Shown: positions 1-8,322 of the stretch, piece after piece | Position numbering within the stretch: position 1 is the first letter of the stretch | Layout: each line of letters opens with the position of its first letter | Assembly: GCA_017460915.1 (NCBI GenBank) | Contig: JAFUAA010000012.1 | Coordinates: forward strand, 1 to 63,804 | Source: Bacteroidales bacterium | GTDB taxonomy: Bacteria; Bacteroidota; Bacteroidia; Bacteroidales; F082 | Direction: 5' to 3' | DNA length: 63,804 nt | Made by a program: the position numbers and the translations under genes | Notes under the pieces: model-generated | What the model saw: the letters and a program-made list of their open reading frames with translations, nothing else | What the model was told of the DNA's origin: nothing | Database searches by the model: none

Positions 1-185
1 ATATGTCTCCATTGTAGGCTGGCAATCATTGGTACACCACTTTGATACCGTGGTAGGGGCACAACCCAATTGCTCTGCCAGCCACTTATTGACTCTCTGG
101 TATCCCTCCACGAGACACTCAATAGTCTCGCGGCACCTCCTTTTTCTGCAAGCACTGCCTTGATGCGATTGATGTCCTTGTCCAT
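1..185 (-). pseudogene. Decayed XRE-type helix-turn-helix regulator fragment (runs off left edge)
   Basis: The ATG at 183-185 begins MDKDINRIKAVLAEK, the usual opening of small Bacteroidota XRE regulators. The helix-turn-helix core NKWLAEQLGCAPTTVSKW is present just downstream but in another frame. About 50 nt separate the two parts where intact relatives, as I remember them, have only a few residues. The start frame stays open to the window edge but encodes nothing recognisable after residue 15. I infer an insertion or duplication with a frameshift. A TAACTTTG -7 box lies at 210-217. The C-terminal part is outside the window, so a rescue further left cannot be excluded. Confidence 0.5.
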
Positions 186-218
186 AATGGATTTCTTTTG
201 TTAATGCTACAAAGTTAC

Positions 219-449
219 TCATTTTTGTCCAAACAGAGCACAATAAGCTAAGATATTTAGCAAATAATCACATTTTAATATCATTTTCCCCATTATTCCG
301 ACAACTTTTTCTGATATTCGTCTATTAACTCCACCACTTTGGTCATTATCTGTACCAACTTGTAGGAGCGTTACCTGTCCGTTGACGCTGCCCTGCACCA
401 TTGAATTGTTGAGGGTGATTTTCATACGCTTCTGAGTTTCTGGGTGCAA
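219..449 (-). pseudogene. Small decayed coding region, probably frameshifted
   Basis: A 76-codon frame starts MKITLNNSMVQGSVNGQ (third M of the open frame upstream of it) but becomes non-protein-like halfway. From the middle, the +1 frame reads LVQIMTKVVELIDEYQKKL followed by a stop near 302, a typical short helical C-terminus. The simplest reading is one small protein of roughly 45 residues split by a frameshift, with the rest of the listed frame spurious. It lies 34 nt upstream of the decayed HTH gene on the same strand, so both may be remains of one small accessory operon. I do not recognise the family. Confidence 0.3.
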
Positions 450-930
450 AATTAAACTATCTCAGAGCGTCCCCTGCCGTGCAAAATATGCCAGAATATG
501 TATGTTTTTCCGGGTCTATGGGAATCTCGTACAGACTTCCACATTTTCACCAACTGTTACCAGTTACCAAACGTAGTAACCGAGGTAACACTTAGGTAAC
601 GGAACAGGCTCAACATTCTTTCCAATCCGAAAGAATTTCAAAAGTGTAAATGACCACAAACTAATGCAATATCAACGCTTTACACTATATCGCCCGTAAT
701 AACCTCATCATTCCCTACTACCTTGATATCCGTAAAAATAGAACGGTTTCCGAGCCATTGGCACGCTTTTTTCTTTCCCTTTGCATCGGGCGCAACCACC
801 TATGAATTATCCCTTTATTTTTCAGTTGTCAGTTTGAAGTTGGTAGTTGTCAGTTTGAAGTTGGCAGTTGTTTGGGTATTGGGCTGCCGTCTGAATTTCG
901 GGGATTGAAATCGCCCGATGAATTATGGTC
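450..930. other. Long non-coding stretch left of the DGR-like accessory gene
   Basis: No gene could be recognised here on either strand. It holds a short tandem repeat at about 822-872 (unit beginning TTGTCAGTTTGAAGTTGG) and a GTTACC-rich patch at 556-605. I looked here for a DGR template repeat, meaning an AAC-rich copy of the end of the 1763-3832 gene, and for reverse transcriptase motifs, and saw neither. A short open stretch at about 680-800 (plus) looks vaguely protein-like but has no start and no recognisable motif. Confidence 0.5.
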
Positions 931-1656
931 GCCCCTTCAGGGCTTTTGTCTACAGGAGCTTGGCCAGGTCTTGCTTGAGCTCGGCGACGAAAGCCATGCA
1001 CTCCATGGGTGTTTTCTGCTCGACAGGGAAGGCGAGGATGCGCAGCATCACTTCCGACATGCGATGGGGTTGGTCGTCGCGCATGTTTTTCAGTTCCTCT
1101 TTGACAGAGCCTCTGCGCGGTGCGACCAAAGGCACCGATGTTTTCCACTCCTCGAAACCTTGCTTAGGCAAATCTTGTTCCTGGGCAACGCTCATGAGCA
1201 AAGTGATTGTGACGCTCTTGTCGTCGTTGGCCACCATTTGCGCATCCTCGGGCAGAAACTTGCCGAGACTAGTGACGGGAAAGCCGATAAACACCACCGT
1301 CTCGCCCATTTCTCCTTTCACTTCCCGCCTTGTGGGTTTGAACTGGTTGATGAATCGGCAACACAGCCACGCGCTCCATTCGTAAGCGCGATAGAATGTG
1401 CCTTCTGGGAATAGTTGGATGGTACCCCAAGGTCCCTCTTCCATCCGTTTCCTTTCGATTTCCAGTATTTCTTTCAGTTGTGCCATATTCCTTTCGCCCC
1501 TATGGGGCTTTGTTTTTGTATTGCTTATCTGTTTGGCAGGGGTTGCGCTGCGCTTCACCGCCTGCTTAGTATCCTGTCGCCCCTACGGGGCTGGCGGCCT
1601 GCTGGGCTACCGCCGTAGACCTCAACCTACGGTTACTATAGTCTCACCCCTCGGGG
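931..1656. repeat. Series of short GCCCC-TA-GGGGC palindromes around the accessory gene
   Basis: Four related palindromes are visible: GCCCCTTCAGGGC (931-943), GCCCCTATGGGGC (1496-1508), GCCCCTACGGGGC (1579-1591) and CCCCTCGGGG (1647-1656). On the minus strand three are followed by GCGA or GCGAAA. One sits directly after the stop codon of the 950-1486 gene and one ends about 9 nt before its start codon. A further CCGTAG/CTACGG hairpin lies at about 1613-1632. They look like REP-type units of Bacteroidota intergenic regions. Confidence 0.7.
950..1486 (-). CDS. Probable DGR-associated conserved protein
   Basis: 178 residues from MAQLKEILEIERKRM; the open frame extends 24 codons further upstream, but only through a palindromic repeat, so I chose the internal ATG. 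The core FYRAYEWSAWLCCRFI, a VVFIGFP segment and a C-terminal LAFPVEQKTPMECMAFVAELK are features I associate with a Bacteroidota family found beside DGR target genes. The family has no established activity that I can cite. It lies 276 nt downstream of, and co-directional with, the lectin-like gene whose 3' end resembles a DGR variable region, which supports a functional link. No signal peptide or membrane segment is seen, so it is cytoplasmic. The DGR link rests on remembered family resemblance plus context. Confidence 0.7.
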   Translation of the reverse strand: MAQLKEILEIERKRMEEGPWGTIQLFPEGTFYRAYEWSAWLCCRFINQFKPTRREVKGEMGETVVFIGFPVTSLGKFLPEDAQMVANDDKSVTITLLMSVAQEQDLPKQGFEEWKTSVPLVAPRRGSVKEELKNMRDDQPHRMSEVMLRILAFPVEQKTPMECMAFVAELKQDLAKLL

Positions 1657-1673
1657 CGAAGCCTTTTCGCCTC

Positions 1674-1739
1674 GTTTGGCGGCAGTGGGGCTGGCTGTGA
1701 GCGCCCTGCGGGGGCGCCCCAGCCCCACTGCCGCCAAAC
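1674..1739. repeat. 66-bp hairpin just downstream of the variable-region gene
   Basis: Perfect 21-bp inverted arms at 1674-1694 and 1719-1739 (left arm begins GTTTGGCGGCAGTGGGG) enclose a 24-nt loop. The loop itself holds a second stem, GCGCCC/GGGCGC (1701-1706 with 1712-1717). It starts 23 nt after the stop codon of the 1763-3832 gene. No T-run follows on either strand, so it is not a standard intrinsic terminator. DGR targets carry a hairpin just after the variable region, so this position is suggestive, but the neighbouring REP-type palindromes offer a simpler alternative. Confidence 0.75.
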
Positions 1740-1762
1740 GCCTTGCCCGTGCCAAGGGATAA

Positions 1763-3832
1763 TTACTCGGCAGGGCAAACGAGGCGGACGGATCGACCGA
1801 GGTAACGGCCGTCGGCGCCGTCAGCGTAGAGGTAGCCATCGTCGAAGTTCACGCCCCACGCGTAGTAGCTACCGTAGTACGAAGCCGACCAGTAGTAGCC
1901 GTAGCCGCCCACATCGTAGACCGAAGACCCGTAGCGGTAGCCAGCGGCAGGCAGGAAGACTGCGCCGTGCGACTGCAAGCTGTTCTCCCATGTGGAAGAG
2001 CTAATCACGTTGCTGCTGAAGCTGGCACCACCGCTGTTGGTGCTATACAGGTTGTAGTAACTCGTACTCCAGTCATCCGGCAACAGTATCACACCATTCA
2101 CGCCCGCCACCTGGGCCTTGGCATAACGAATGCCACTGCTCGTGTTGCGAATGTTGAAGACATAGTCCCATTCGCCTTGCGTCAGCGTGCGCCACTGGTG
2201 CGACGCATTGCCACCGTTGCTTATCGCGTTGTAATAGCCCCAGTCCGAGTTCGCATAGTTGCCCGTCAAGTTATAGTTTCCGGGAGGGCCATACAAGCTG
2301 CCATTGCTGTTGTTGGAATCCCAAGGGCGATAGTAGGTGTTGCCACAGTTCCAGCCGCTCGTGCCCCAACCAAAGAGGTCTATCCATCCGCTGTAGCTTT
2401 GAGAGATGTTGCTGTTGGCATCACCTATGTAATCGTATTGGTTCGTGGCGAAACGCCATTGGGCGGTCGAGGCCTTGTATTGCAGGTTGCCTTGTGAGAA
2501 ATACACACGCTGGCTTGCGCTCACCGAGAAACGACCATTGATTGCACCTGTGGGGACCGAAGGAACCGAGGCGGTCGTAAACGTCCTCGTCTCGCCGTAT
2601 CCTGTACCAGCGCTGTTGGTGGCGTAGGCGCGCACGTAATAAGTCGTGCCCGAGCTAAGATTGGTGATGCCGCTGGTGAAGCTGCCCGTGCCTGTGCCAT
2701 TCGTCGTATGATTGCTGTTAATCGTCGGGTTGGAGCTGGTGCTCCAGCAAACGCCGCGCGCTGTCACCGTGCCGTTGCCTGCATTCACCACGTTGCCGCC
2801 GCAAGTGGCGGAGTTCTGGGTGATGTTGGTCACGCTGTTGGTGGTCACTGTGGGTAAGTAGACTTGTGCACTTGTTGTGAACGTCCTTTGGTTGCCGTAA
2901 GCCGTTCCAGCGCTGTTGGTGGCGTAGGCGCGCACATAATAGGTCGTGTTGGGCGACAGCCCAGTGATGCTGCTGGTAAAGCTACCCGTGCCTGTGCCAT
3001 TCGTCGTATGGCTATTGCTGATGGTCGGGTTAGAACTTGTGCTCCAGCACACGCCGCGCGCCGTCACCGTACCGCCACCGGCATTGGTCACGTTGCCGCC
3101 ACAAGTGGCCGTGTTCATGGCAATGTTGGTCACATTTGCCGTCGTCACCGTGGGCATCCCGACGGCATTAGTGGTGAAGTTCACCTCTTCGCCGTAGGCC
3201 GTGCCTTGGCTGTTGATGGCGTAGGCGCGCACATAATAGGTGGTGCTGAGAGACAGCCCTGTCATGTTTACCGTGAACTCTCCCGTTCCCGTGCCGCTGT
3301 TGGCATGGCTTCCGCTGATGGTCGGGTTATGGCTCGTGCCCCAGCAGATGCCGCGTTCGCTGACGCTGCCGCCGCCATCGTTAGTCACCTTGCCGCCGCA
3401 AATGGCCGAGTTAGTGGTGATGTCGGTCACCTCGTAGGTCTCCACTGACGGCAGCATATAGTCGCGCGTGGTGAAGGTTACCTTGCCGCTGGAACCTATG
3501 CCGCCCGCATTGCGTGCGAAAGCTTCGTAGACATAGTTTGAGTTAGGCTGAAGATTGTTTAGCGTGGCAGAAAACACGCCGATACCATCGCCGCAATAGA
3601 TGGTGTCGAGGCTACCACCTGAGAGGCCATAGACGAAGCCGCGCGACTTAACTTCCGCACCGCCTTGGTCGGTCACCTCTGCCGAAACGTCAGCAGAAGT
3701 ATAGTAAACCGTAATGGCACCATCAAAGGCCTTCACCGTGGGCGGTGCCACAGTTTCCTTTTTACAGGAAGAAACAAAGAACATTAGCCCTCCAAAAAGG
3801 AATAATATTCTGAATATTTGCAAGTTATTCAT
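1763..3832 (-). CDS. Lipoprotein with four Ig-like repeats and C-terminal lectin/FGE-like domain (DGR variable protein)
   Basis: 689 residues. The signal peptide has lipobox VSSC with C23, predicting a lipid-anchored and probably surface protein. Residues 30-425 hold four modules of about 95 residues with the pattern GGNVTNxGGGTVTARGVCWS ... YYVRAYATNSAGTxYG, a fibronectin-like bacterial surface repeat. Residues 428-689 form a C-type-lectin/formylglycine-enzyme-like domain (GWIDLFGWGT, WRTLTQGEWDY, GVILLPDDW, GAVFLPAAGYRYG, YYWSAS ... GRSVRLV). The last variable codons, 1796-1885, are almost all NNC or NNT with Y, G, D, S, L, A and N, exactly what adenine mutagenesis of AAC/AAT codons gives. 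The domain should bind a ligand that varies between lineages. It is third in a minus-strand run after the 8322-7120 and 7107-3925 genes. Confidence 0.85.
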   Translation of the reverse strand: MNNLQIFRILFLFGGLMFFVSSCKKETVAPPTVKAFDGAITVYYTSADVSAEVTDQGGAEVKSRGFVYGLSGGSLDTIYCGDGIGVFSATLNNLQPNSNYVYEAFARNAGGIGSSGKVTFTTRDYMLPSVETYEVTDITTNSAICGGKVTNDGGGSVSERGICWGTSHNPTISGSHANSGTGTGEFTVNMTGLSLSTTYYVRAYAINSQGTAYGEEVNFTTNAVGMPTVTTANVTNIAMNTATCGGNVTNAGGGTVTARGVCWSTSSNPTISNSHTTNGTGTGSFTSSITGLSPNTTYYVRAYATNSAGTAYGNQRTFTTSAQVYLPTVTTNSVTNITQNSATCGGNVVNAGNGTVTARGVCWSTSSNPTINSNHTTNGTGTGSFTSGITNLSSGTTYYVRAYATNSAGTGYGETRTFTTASVPSVPTGAINGRFSVSASQRVYFSQGNLQYKASTAQWRFATNQYDYIGDANSNISQSYSGWIDLFGWGTSGWNCGNTYYRPWDSNNSNGSLYGPPGNYNLTGNYANSDWGYYNAISNGGNASHQWRTLTQGEWDYVFNIRNTSSGIRYAKAQVAGVNGVILLPDDWSTSYYNLYSTNSGGASFSSNVISSSTWENSLQSHGAVFLPAAGYRYGSSVYDVGGYGYYWSASYYGSYYAWGVNFDDGYLYADGADGRYLGRSVRLVCPAE
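1781..1890 (-). other. Candidate DGR variable region (VR)
   Basis: Of the 27 codons from the S before YYGSYY to the G before RSVRLV, about 23 end in C or T, and their first two positions differ freely, while framework residues (AW, NF) stay fixed. The segment ends in a GC-rich stretch encoding RSVRLVCPAE, where the initiation-of-mutagenic-homing site would lie. This is the standard position of a VR at the 3' end of a lectin-fold gene. The matching template was not found in the window. Confidence 0.65.
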
Positions 3833-3924
3833 TATTGATTGGCTTTACTGTAGCTCGATTAACAAACTGGTTGACTATATTCTCAATTCTTCCGCATTGC
3901 AAAGGCGGAAAAGCGGGATTGCAA

Positions 3925-6900
3925 TCATCGTATTGACCATGCACATTGTTCACCCGTATTGGTTTGGAGAATTGTAACAGATCCGTTATTGGGATTGATT
4001 GTGGCAATAATACCATACCATTCTGCTCTATACTTACCATCTGCAAGTCCACATGAAGGTTCAACGGCAGAAGACCTAGTGTCGGAAACATATCCAGCCC
4101 AATACAGCGTTCCCGTGTCTCTATCAAAGCCTCCGCTTTGTGCATAATTAATGAAATAGTTTAAAGCAGAAACCCATGTTGCCGAACCCGTGGATTTGTT
4201 GATACGGTAGAAATTACCATAATCACTAGCAGTCCCTTGCACGCCATAAAGCTGTCCCGAGCTGCTACAAAAGAGAGCCAACATATTTCCCTCTATTCCA
4301 AATGACCCCACATACGTTTGCGCTCCTGTACTCATATTAATGATGTACAAATCATTTCCTTTGCTTCCATAGAGTCGGCCCGTCGTATAATCATAAGCAC
4401 AATCGGAACAATACACATCTGGACCGACATAATGGCTGGAGACAATTGTGCCCGTCGTAGCATTTATCTTGTAAAAATAATACAAATCCTCCGAATCTGT
4501 AAAACCATAGGCATACAAATAGCCATTATAGTAATCGCCACCAAGCAAATTCAAATCAGCATTTATGGTTGTAATACTGCTATGGTTGCTAATGGGATAT
4601 TTCAAATAACCACTTGTCGAATAAGCATACTGTGAGGCGTATGCGTATTTTGTTGCTGTTGTCGTAAACGTACGCGACTCGCCATACCCCGTACCCACAC
4701 TATTGGTGGCGTAGGCACGCACATAGTAGGTCGTTCCTGGGCTCAGATTGGTAAGGTTGCTCGTGAAACTGCCCGTTCCCGTTCCGTTATTGGTATTGTA
4801 ATTGTTGATGGTTGGGTTGGGACTCGTGCTCCAGCAAACGCCACGCCGCGTCACCGACGAGCCACCATGGTCGGTAACATTACCACCACAAACAGCTGAA
4901 TTTTGCGTGATATTCGACACTTGCGAAGTGGTTACCGTGGGAACGGCAGGGCTGGTCTTGAATTGTTTCTGGTCTCCGTAGGCCGTGCCATGGCTGTTGA
5001 TGGCATAGGCGCGAACGTAATAGACCGTATTTGCCGAAAGCCCTGTAATGCTGCTGGTGAAACTCCCAGTTCCTGTGCCATCATTTGTACATTGGTTGTT
5101 CGTGGTCGGGTTTTGGCTCGTACTCCAGCATACGCCGCGTCGCGTCACCATTGCTCCGCCATCGCTCGTCACGTTGCCCCCACTGGTTGCAGAGGTTTGC
5201 GTGATGTTAGACATGTTGTTTGTCGTCACCGTCGGCATGCCGGCGCCATTGGTTGTGAAGGTCTTTTGCTCCCCATAACTTGTTCCTGCGCTGTTGGTGG
5301 CGTAGGCACGCACGTAATACGTAGTGCTCATCGACAAGCCTGTGATGCTACTCGTGAAGCTGCCCGTACCAGTACCATCATTTGTACATTGGTTGTTCGT
5401 GGTCGGGTTGGGACTAGTGCTCCAGCATACGCCACGCGCTGTCACCGTCGCACCGCCATCGGCGGTCACTTTGCCGCCACAAGTGGCCGTGTTCATGGCA
5501 ATGTTGGTCACATTTGCCGTCGTCACCGTGGGCATCCCGACGGCATTGGTGGTGAAGTTAACCTCTTCGCCGTAGGCCGTGCCTTGGCTGTTGATGGCGT
5601 AGGCGCGCACATAATAGGTGGTGCTGAGAGACAGTCCCGTCATGTTTACCGAGAACTCTCCCGTTCCCGTGCCGCTGTTGGCATGGCTGCCGCTGATGGT
5701 CGGGTTATGGCTGGTGCCCCAACAAATGCCGCGTTCGGTTACCGTTGCACCACCTGTTGAGATGACGTTGCCGCCACCTGTGGCCGTGGTCTGCCCGATA
5801 TTCGTTACCGATGCCGTGGTCACGCCAGGCACGGAGATGGAAAGCGTGGTGAACTCCACCTCCTCGCCATAGCTTGTTCCCGCGCCATTGGTGGCGTAGG
5901 CTCTCACATAATAGGTCGTATTCGTATTCAGTTGGGTCATCAATGCAGTGAACTCACCAGTCCCTTCATCGGCCACCACGTGAGTGCCTGCTATGGACGG
6001 GTTGTGGTTGGTGCTAAAGCAAAGGCCGCGTTCTGTCACTGCACTACCGCCGTCGTCACTCACGTTGCCACTGCCGTTAGCCGTGGAAGTGGTGATGTTG
6101 GTCACATTGCCCGTCGAAACCGTGGGCGGGTTGGCCGAGGTGTTGAAGCTCACTTCCTCGCCGTAGGCAGTGCCTCGGCTGTTGGTGGCGTAGGCACGCA
6201 CATAGTAGGTCGTGTGGGCATTCAAGCCTGGCATATCACAGTTAAAGCTGCCAGTCCCTGTGCCGCTTGTGGCCACTTGGTCACGTATCGTTGGGTTGTG
6301 GTTTGTGTCCCAGCAGATGCCGCGTTCCGTAACGGTGGTGCCACCGTCATCAGTCACGTTGCCACCGCCCTTGGCTGAGGTTTGGGTGATGTCGGTCACG
6401 TTTGCCGTAGTCACCTCGGGTAGGTTGTAGTCTTCTGTCGTGAAGCTTTTCTCTTCACCGTATGCAACCCCTTTGATATTCTTGGCGTAAGCACGCACAT
6501 AATAGACCGTGTTGGCCGACAAGTTATTCAAATTGCAGGCATATTCACCCATGCCACTGCCTGCCGATGCATGGCTTCCCGAAACCACGGGGTTATGGTT
6601 CGTGTCCCAGCACACGCCGCGTTCAGTCACTTCAGCGCCTCCGTCGTTAGTCACGTTGTTGCCAACGCACGATGCCGTAGTCGTGCCTATGCTTTCCACT
6701 TCGCCGGTCTTTACTGTAGCCATGTCGTGGTCGCGAGTGGAAAAAGTCACTTTACCACTTGTGCCGAAGCCTCCTGCGTTGCGGGCAAAGGCTTCGTAGA
6801 CATACACGGTGTTGGCTTGCAGTCCGACAAATTCTGCGGAAAAAGCGCCAATGCCACTTCCGCAATAAATGGTATCCAATGCTCCACCAGAAACACCGTA

Positions 6901-7107
6901 GGCAAAGCCTCGCGATTTCACTTCTGCGCCACCTTGGTCGGTCACCTCTGCCGAAACTCCAGCCGTGGTGATGTTCACACTACTTGGTCCGTCACCAAAC
7001 AACCTCACTGTTGGAGGGGCGATGGTTTCCTTTTTGCATGTGGTTAGGCCCAAAACCAAAACAGTCATCATTACGATGACCATAAATCTATTACGATTCC
7101 TCAGCAT
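3925..7107 (-). CDS. Large repeat lipoprotein with eight Ig-like modules and a propeller-like C-terminus
   Basis: 1060 residues with lipobox LTTC (C24). Eight modules of about 95 residues follow, the same family as in the downstream gene; the first (EVTDQGGAEVKSRGF, TIYCGxGIG) is a distinct N-terminal type shared by both proteins. Residues from about 820 hold repeated units such as GYLYAYG, GRLYGSKGNDLYIINMSTG, GQLYGVQG and GTLYWAGY, which suggest a beta-propeller. Some modules are nearly identical in DNA to those of the 1763-3832 gene. The start is 12 nt after the stop of the VWA lipoprotein gene, so they are probably cotranscribed. Likely a cell-surface adhesin or stalk protein; the ligand is unknown. 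Confidence 0.85.
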   Translation of the reverse strand: MLRNRNRFMVIVMMTVLVLGLTTCKKETIAPPTVRLFGDGPSSVNITTAGVSAEVTDQGGAEVKSRGFAYGVSGGALDTIYCGSGIGAFSAEFVGLQANTVYVYEAFARNAGGFGTSGKVTFSTRDHDMATVKTGEVESIGTTTASCVGNNVTNDGGAEVTERGVCWDTNHNPVVSGSHASAGSGMGEYACNLNNLSANTVYYVRAYAKNIKGVAYGEEKSFTTEDYNLPEVTTANVTDITQTSAKGGGNVTDDGGTTVTERGICWDTNHNPTIRDQVATSGTGTGSFNCDMPGLNAHTTYYVRAYATNSRGTAYGEEVSFNTSANPPTVSTGNVTNITTSTANGSGNVSDDGGSAVTERGLCFSTNHNPSIAGTHVVADEGTGEFTALMTQLNTNTTYYVRAYATNGAGTSYGEEVEFTTLSISVPGVTTASVTNIGQTTATGGGNVISTGGATVTERGICWGTSHNPTISGSHANSGTGTGEFSVNMTGLSLSTTYYVRAYAINSQGTAYGEEVNFTTNAVGMPTVTTANVTNIAMNTATCGGKVTADGGATVTARGVCWSTSPNPTTNNQCTNDGTGTGSFTSSITGLSMSTTYYVRAYATNSAGTSYGEQKTFTTNGAGMPTVTTNNMSNITQTSATSGGNVTSDGGAMVTRRGVCWSTSQNPTTNNQCTNDGTGTGSFTSSITGLSANTVYYVRAYAINSHGTAYGDQKQFKTSPAVPTVTTSQVSNITQNSAVCGGNVTDHGGSSVTRRGVCWSTSPNPTINNYNTNNGTGTGSFTSNLTNLSPGTTYYVRAYATNSVGTGYGESRTFTTTATKYAYASQYAYSTSGYLKYPISNHSSITTINADLNLLGGDYYNGYLYAYGFTDSEDLYYFYKINATTGTIVSSHYVGPDVYCSDCAYDYTTGRLYGSKGNDLYIINMSTGAQTYVGSFGIEGNMLALFCSSSGQLYGVQGTASDYGNFYRINKSTGSATWVSALNYFINYAQSGGFDRDTGTLYWAGYVSDTRSSAVEPSCGLADGKYRAEWYGIIATINPNNGSVTILQTNTGEQCAWSIR

Positions 7108-7119
7108 AGTTTGTCTTAT

Positions 7120-8322
7120 TTAATTGGTTTTCAACACATCCACAAACTCCTTGGCATAATTGCGAAGCTTTCTGAATTGGTCGTTTCCAAGAGATTGCGA
7201 GCAGTCGAGATTCAGCATAATCATGCCACTATAATAGTTGTTGGTGATTTCCGTGTTGCCGGAGTTGGTGAACTCTGTGTTATGAACCCATCCATTCGAG
7301 TTAGTGTTGTATTTCCATTCTTGAAGATGGGCAATAGTATTGCTGTTGAACTCACTTCCATCAGTATTCGCCATGCCTTCGAACTCAAAAATGGCGAAGG
7401 GACGCTCCATCCTAACCGCCTTTACCGTATTGCCGCTTGTGCTAGTCACACCTCTGTATTGGACGTTGGTCAGCACGCCAATGCCATCACTTCCGTTAAC
7501 ATACACTCCTTCAATATATTTCTGTGACTGATTTGCTCCGTTATAATCCGTAGTCGTAATATCAAAAGTGAAGCGGACCTTCGTGTTTGGTTCGGGTGCA
7601 GGCGGATTAAGCGTCATTTTTGCGTTTTCAACAGTTTGATGCAGGCTTCTTGCAATGGCCTCAAATGCTTCACTAACTTCATCGAAACTGGTGACATGAT
7701 GCACATAGCCAGCAGGCCATTCCTCGTCAGCAAGGGAGGAAATGCCATTCAAGTTATCAAGAAACTCGTTCATATCGTAGCTGAACACATCAGTGCCCTG
7801 GATGCCGATGGTGTGTGACTTGATTTCCAGTCCGCCAACCTTTTCCGTACGTATTCTTTGAGTGATGGCTCTCAAATACTCAGCCCCACCGTTGTAATTG
7901 GAGAAAGTATAAGAGCCTTCGTCCAATCCATCAGTGAAATTGACGATAGCCACTTGCTTCAAATCCTTTGGAATACCATTCGCTTCCAGCATGTCCAAGG
8001 AGGTGTTCACCGAGTGGTAAAGCAAGGTGGCTCCGCCCATCGAAAGGTTTTCGATAAACTGTTTCGTTTCTTGGATAGTGTTAGCGTCAAGTCTAGTGAT
8101 AGGCCTTGTGTATAGCTGTTGGTTGAAACCAATAACGCCAAGGTACATGCCTGCAGGAAGTTCGACGCCAGAACCACCGCTTCCACCATTTCCATTGCCT
8201 CCGTTATTTCCTCCATTGTTTCCATTGTTGTCTCCCCCATTCTCGGGGTCTTTCGTGCAGGCGGTACACACCACCGCCACCGTTAGCATTATGGCTGCTA
8301 AAGCCTTCGTGAATCTTTGCAT
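7120..8322 (-). CDS. Lipoprotein with a VWA-like domain whose MIDAS motif lies at the C-terminus
   Basis: 400 residues. Lipobox TAC (C22) is followed by an Asn/Gly linker to about residue 52. Residues 58-240 read like a von Willebrand A fold from its second strand on: LGVIGFNQQLYT, then GGATLLYHS with the MIDAS threonine near T99, then IVNFTDGLDEGS with D131-G132. The DxSxS motif that normally begins a VWA domain is instead at the extreme C-terminus, LDCSQSLG (D373, S375, S377), after a beta-rich region. I read this as a circularly permuted or non-contiguous VWA domain. It is the first gene of the surface operon. A decayed partial copy lies at 45532-45815. Confidence 0.8.
   Translation of the reverse strand: MQRFTKALAAIMLTVAVVCTACTKDPENGGDNNGNNGGNNGGNGNGGSGGSGVELPAGMYLGVIGFNQQLYTRPITRLDANTIQETKQFIENLSMGGATLLYHSVNTSLDMLEANGIPKDLKQVAIVNFTDGLDEGSYTFSNYNGGAEYLRAITQRIRTEKVGGLEIKSHTIGIQGTDVFSYDMNEFLDNLNGISSLADEEWPAGYVHHVTSFDEVSEAFEAIARSLHQTVENAKMTLNPPAPEPNTKVRFTFDITTTDYNGANQSQKYIEGVYVNGSDGIGVLTNVQYRGVTSTSGNTVKAVRMERPFAIFEFEGMANTDGSEFNSNTIAHLQEWKYNTNSNGWVHNTEFTNSGNTEITNNYYSGMIMLNLDCSQSLGNDQFRKLRNYAKEFVDVLKTN

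Noticed and set aside
450-949. Possible DGR template repeat or RT remnant beside the accessory gene
   Set aside because: No AAC-rich match to 1781-1890 and no RT motifs could be seen in any frame.
1674-1739. The hairpin as a simple intrinsic terminator
   Set aside because: No T-run follows on either strand; the sequence after the stem is GC-rich.
4903-5760. Plus-strand frames opposite the repeat lipoprotein, appearing as internally repeated proteins
   Set aside because: The repetition only mirrors the Ig-like modules on the other strand.
3000-6500. Regularly spaced DNA repeats resembling a CRISPR or tandem array
   Set aside because: Spacing of about 290 bp equals one protein module, and the repeats lie fully within reading frames.
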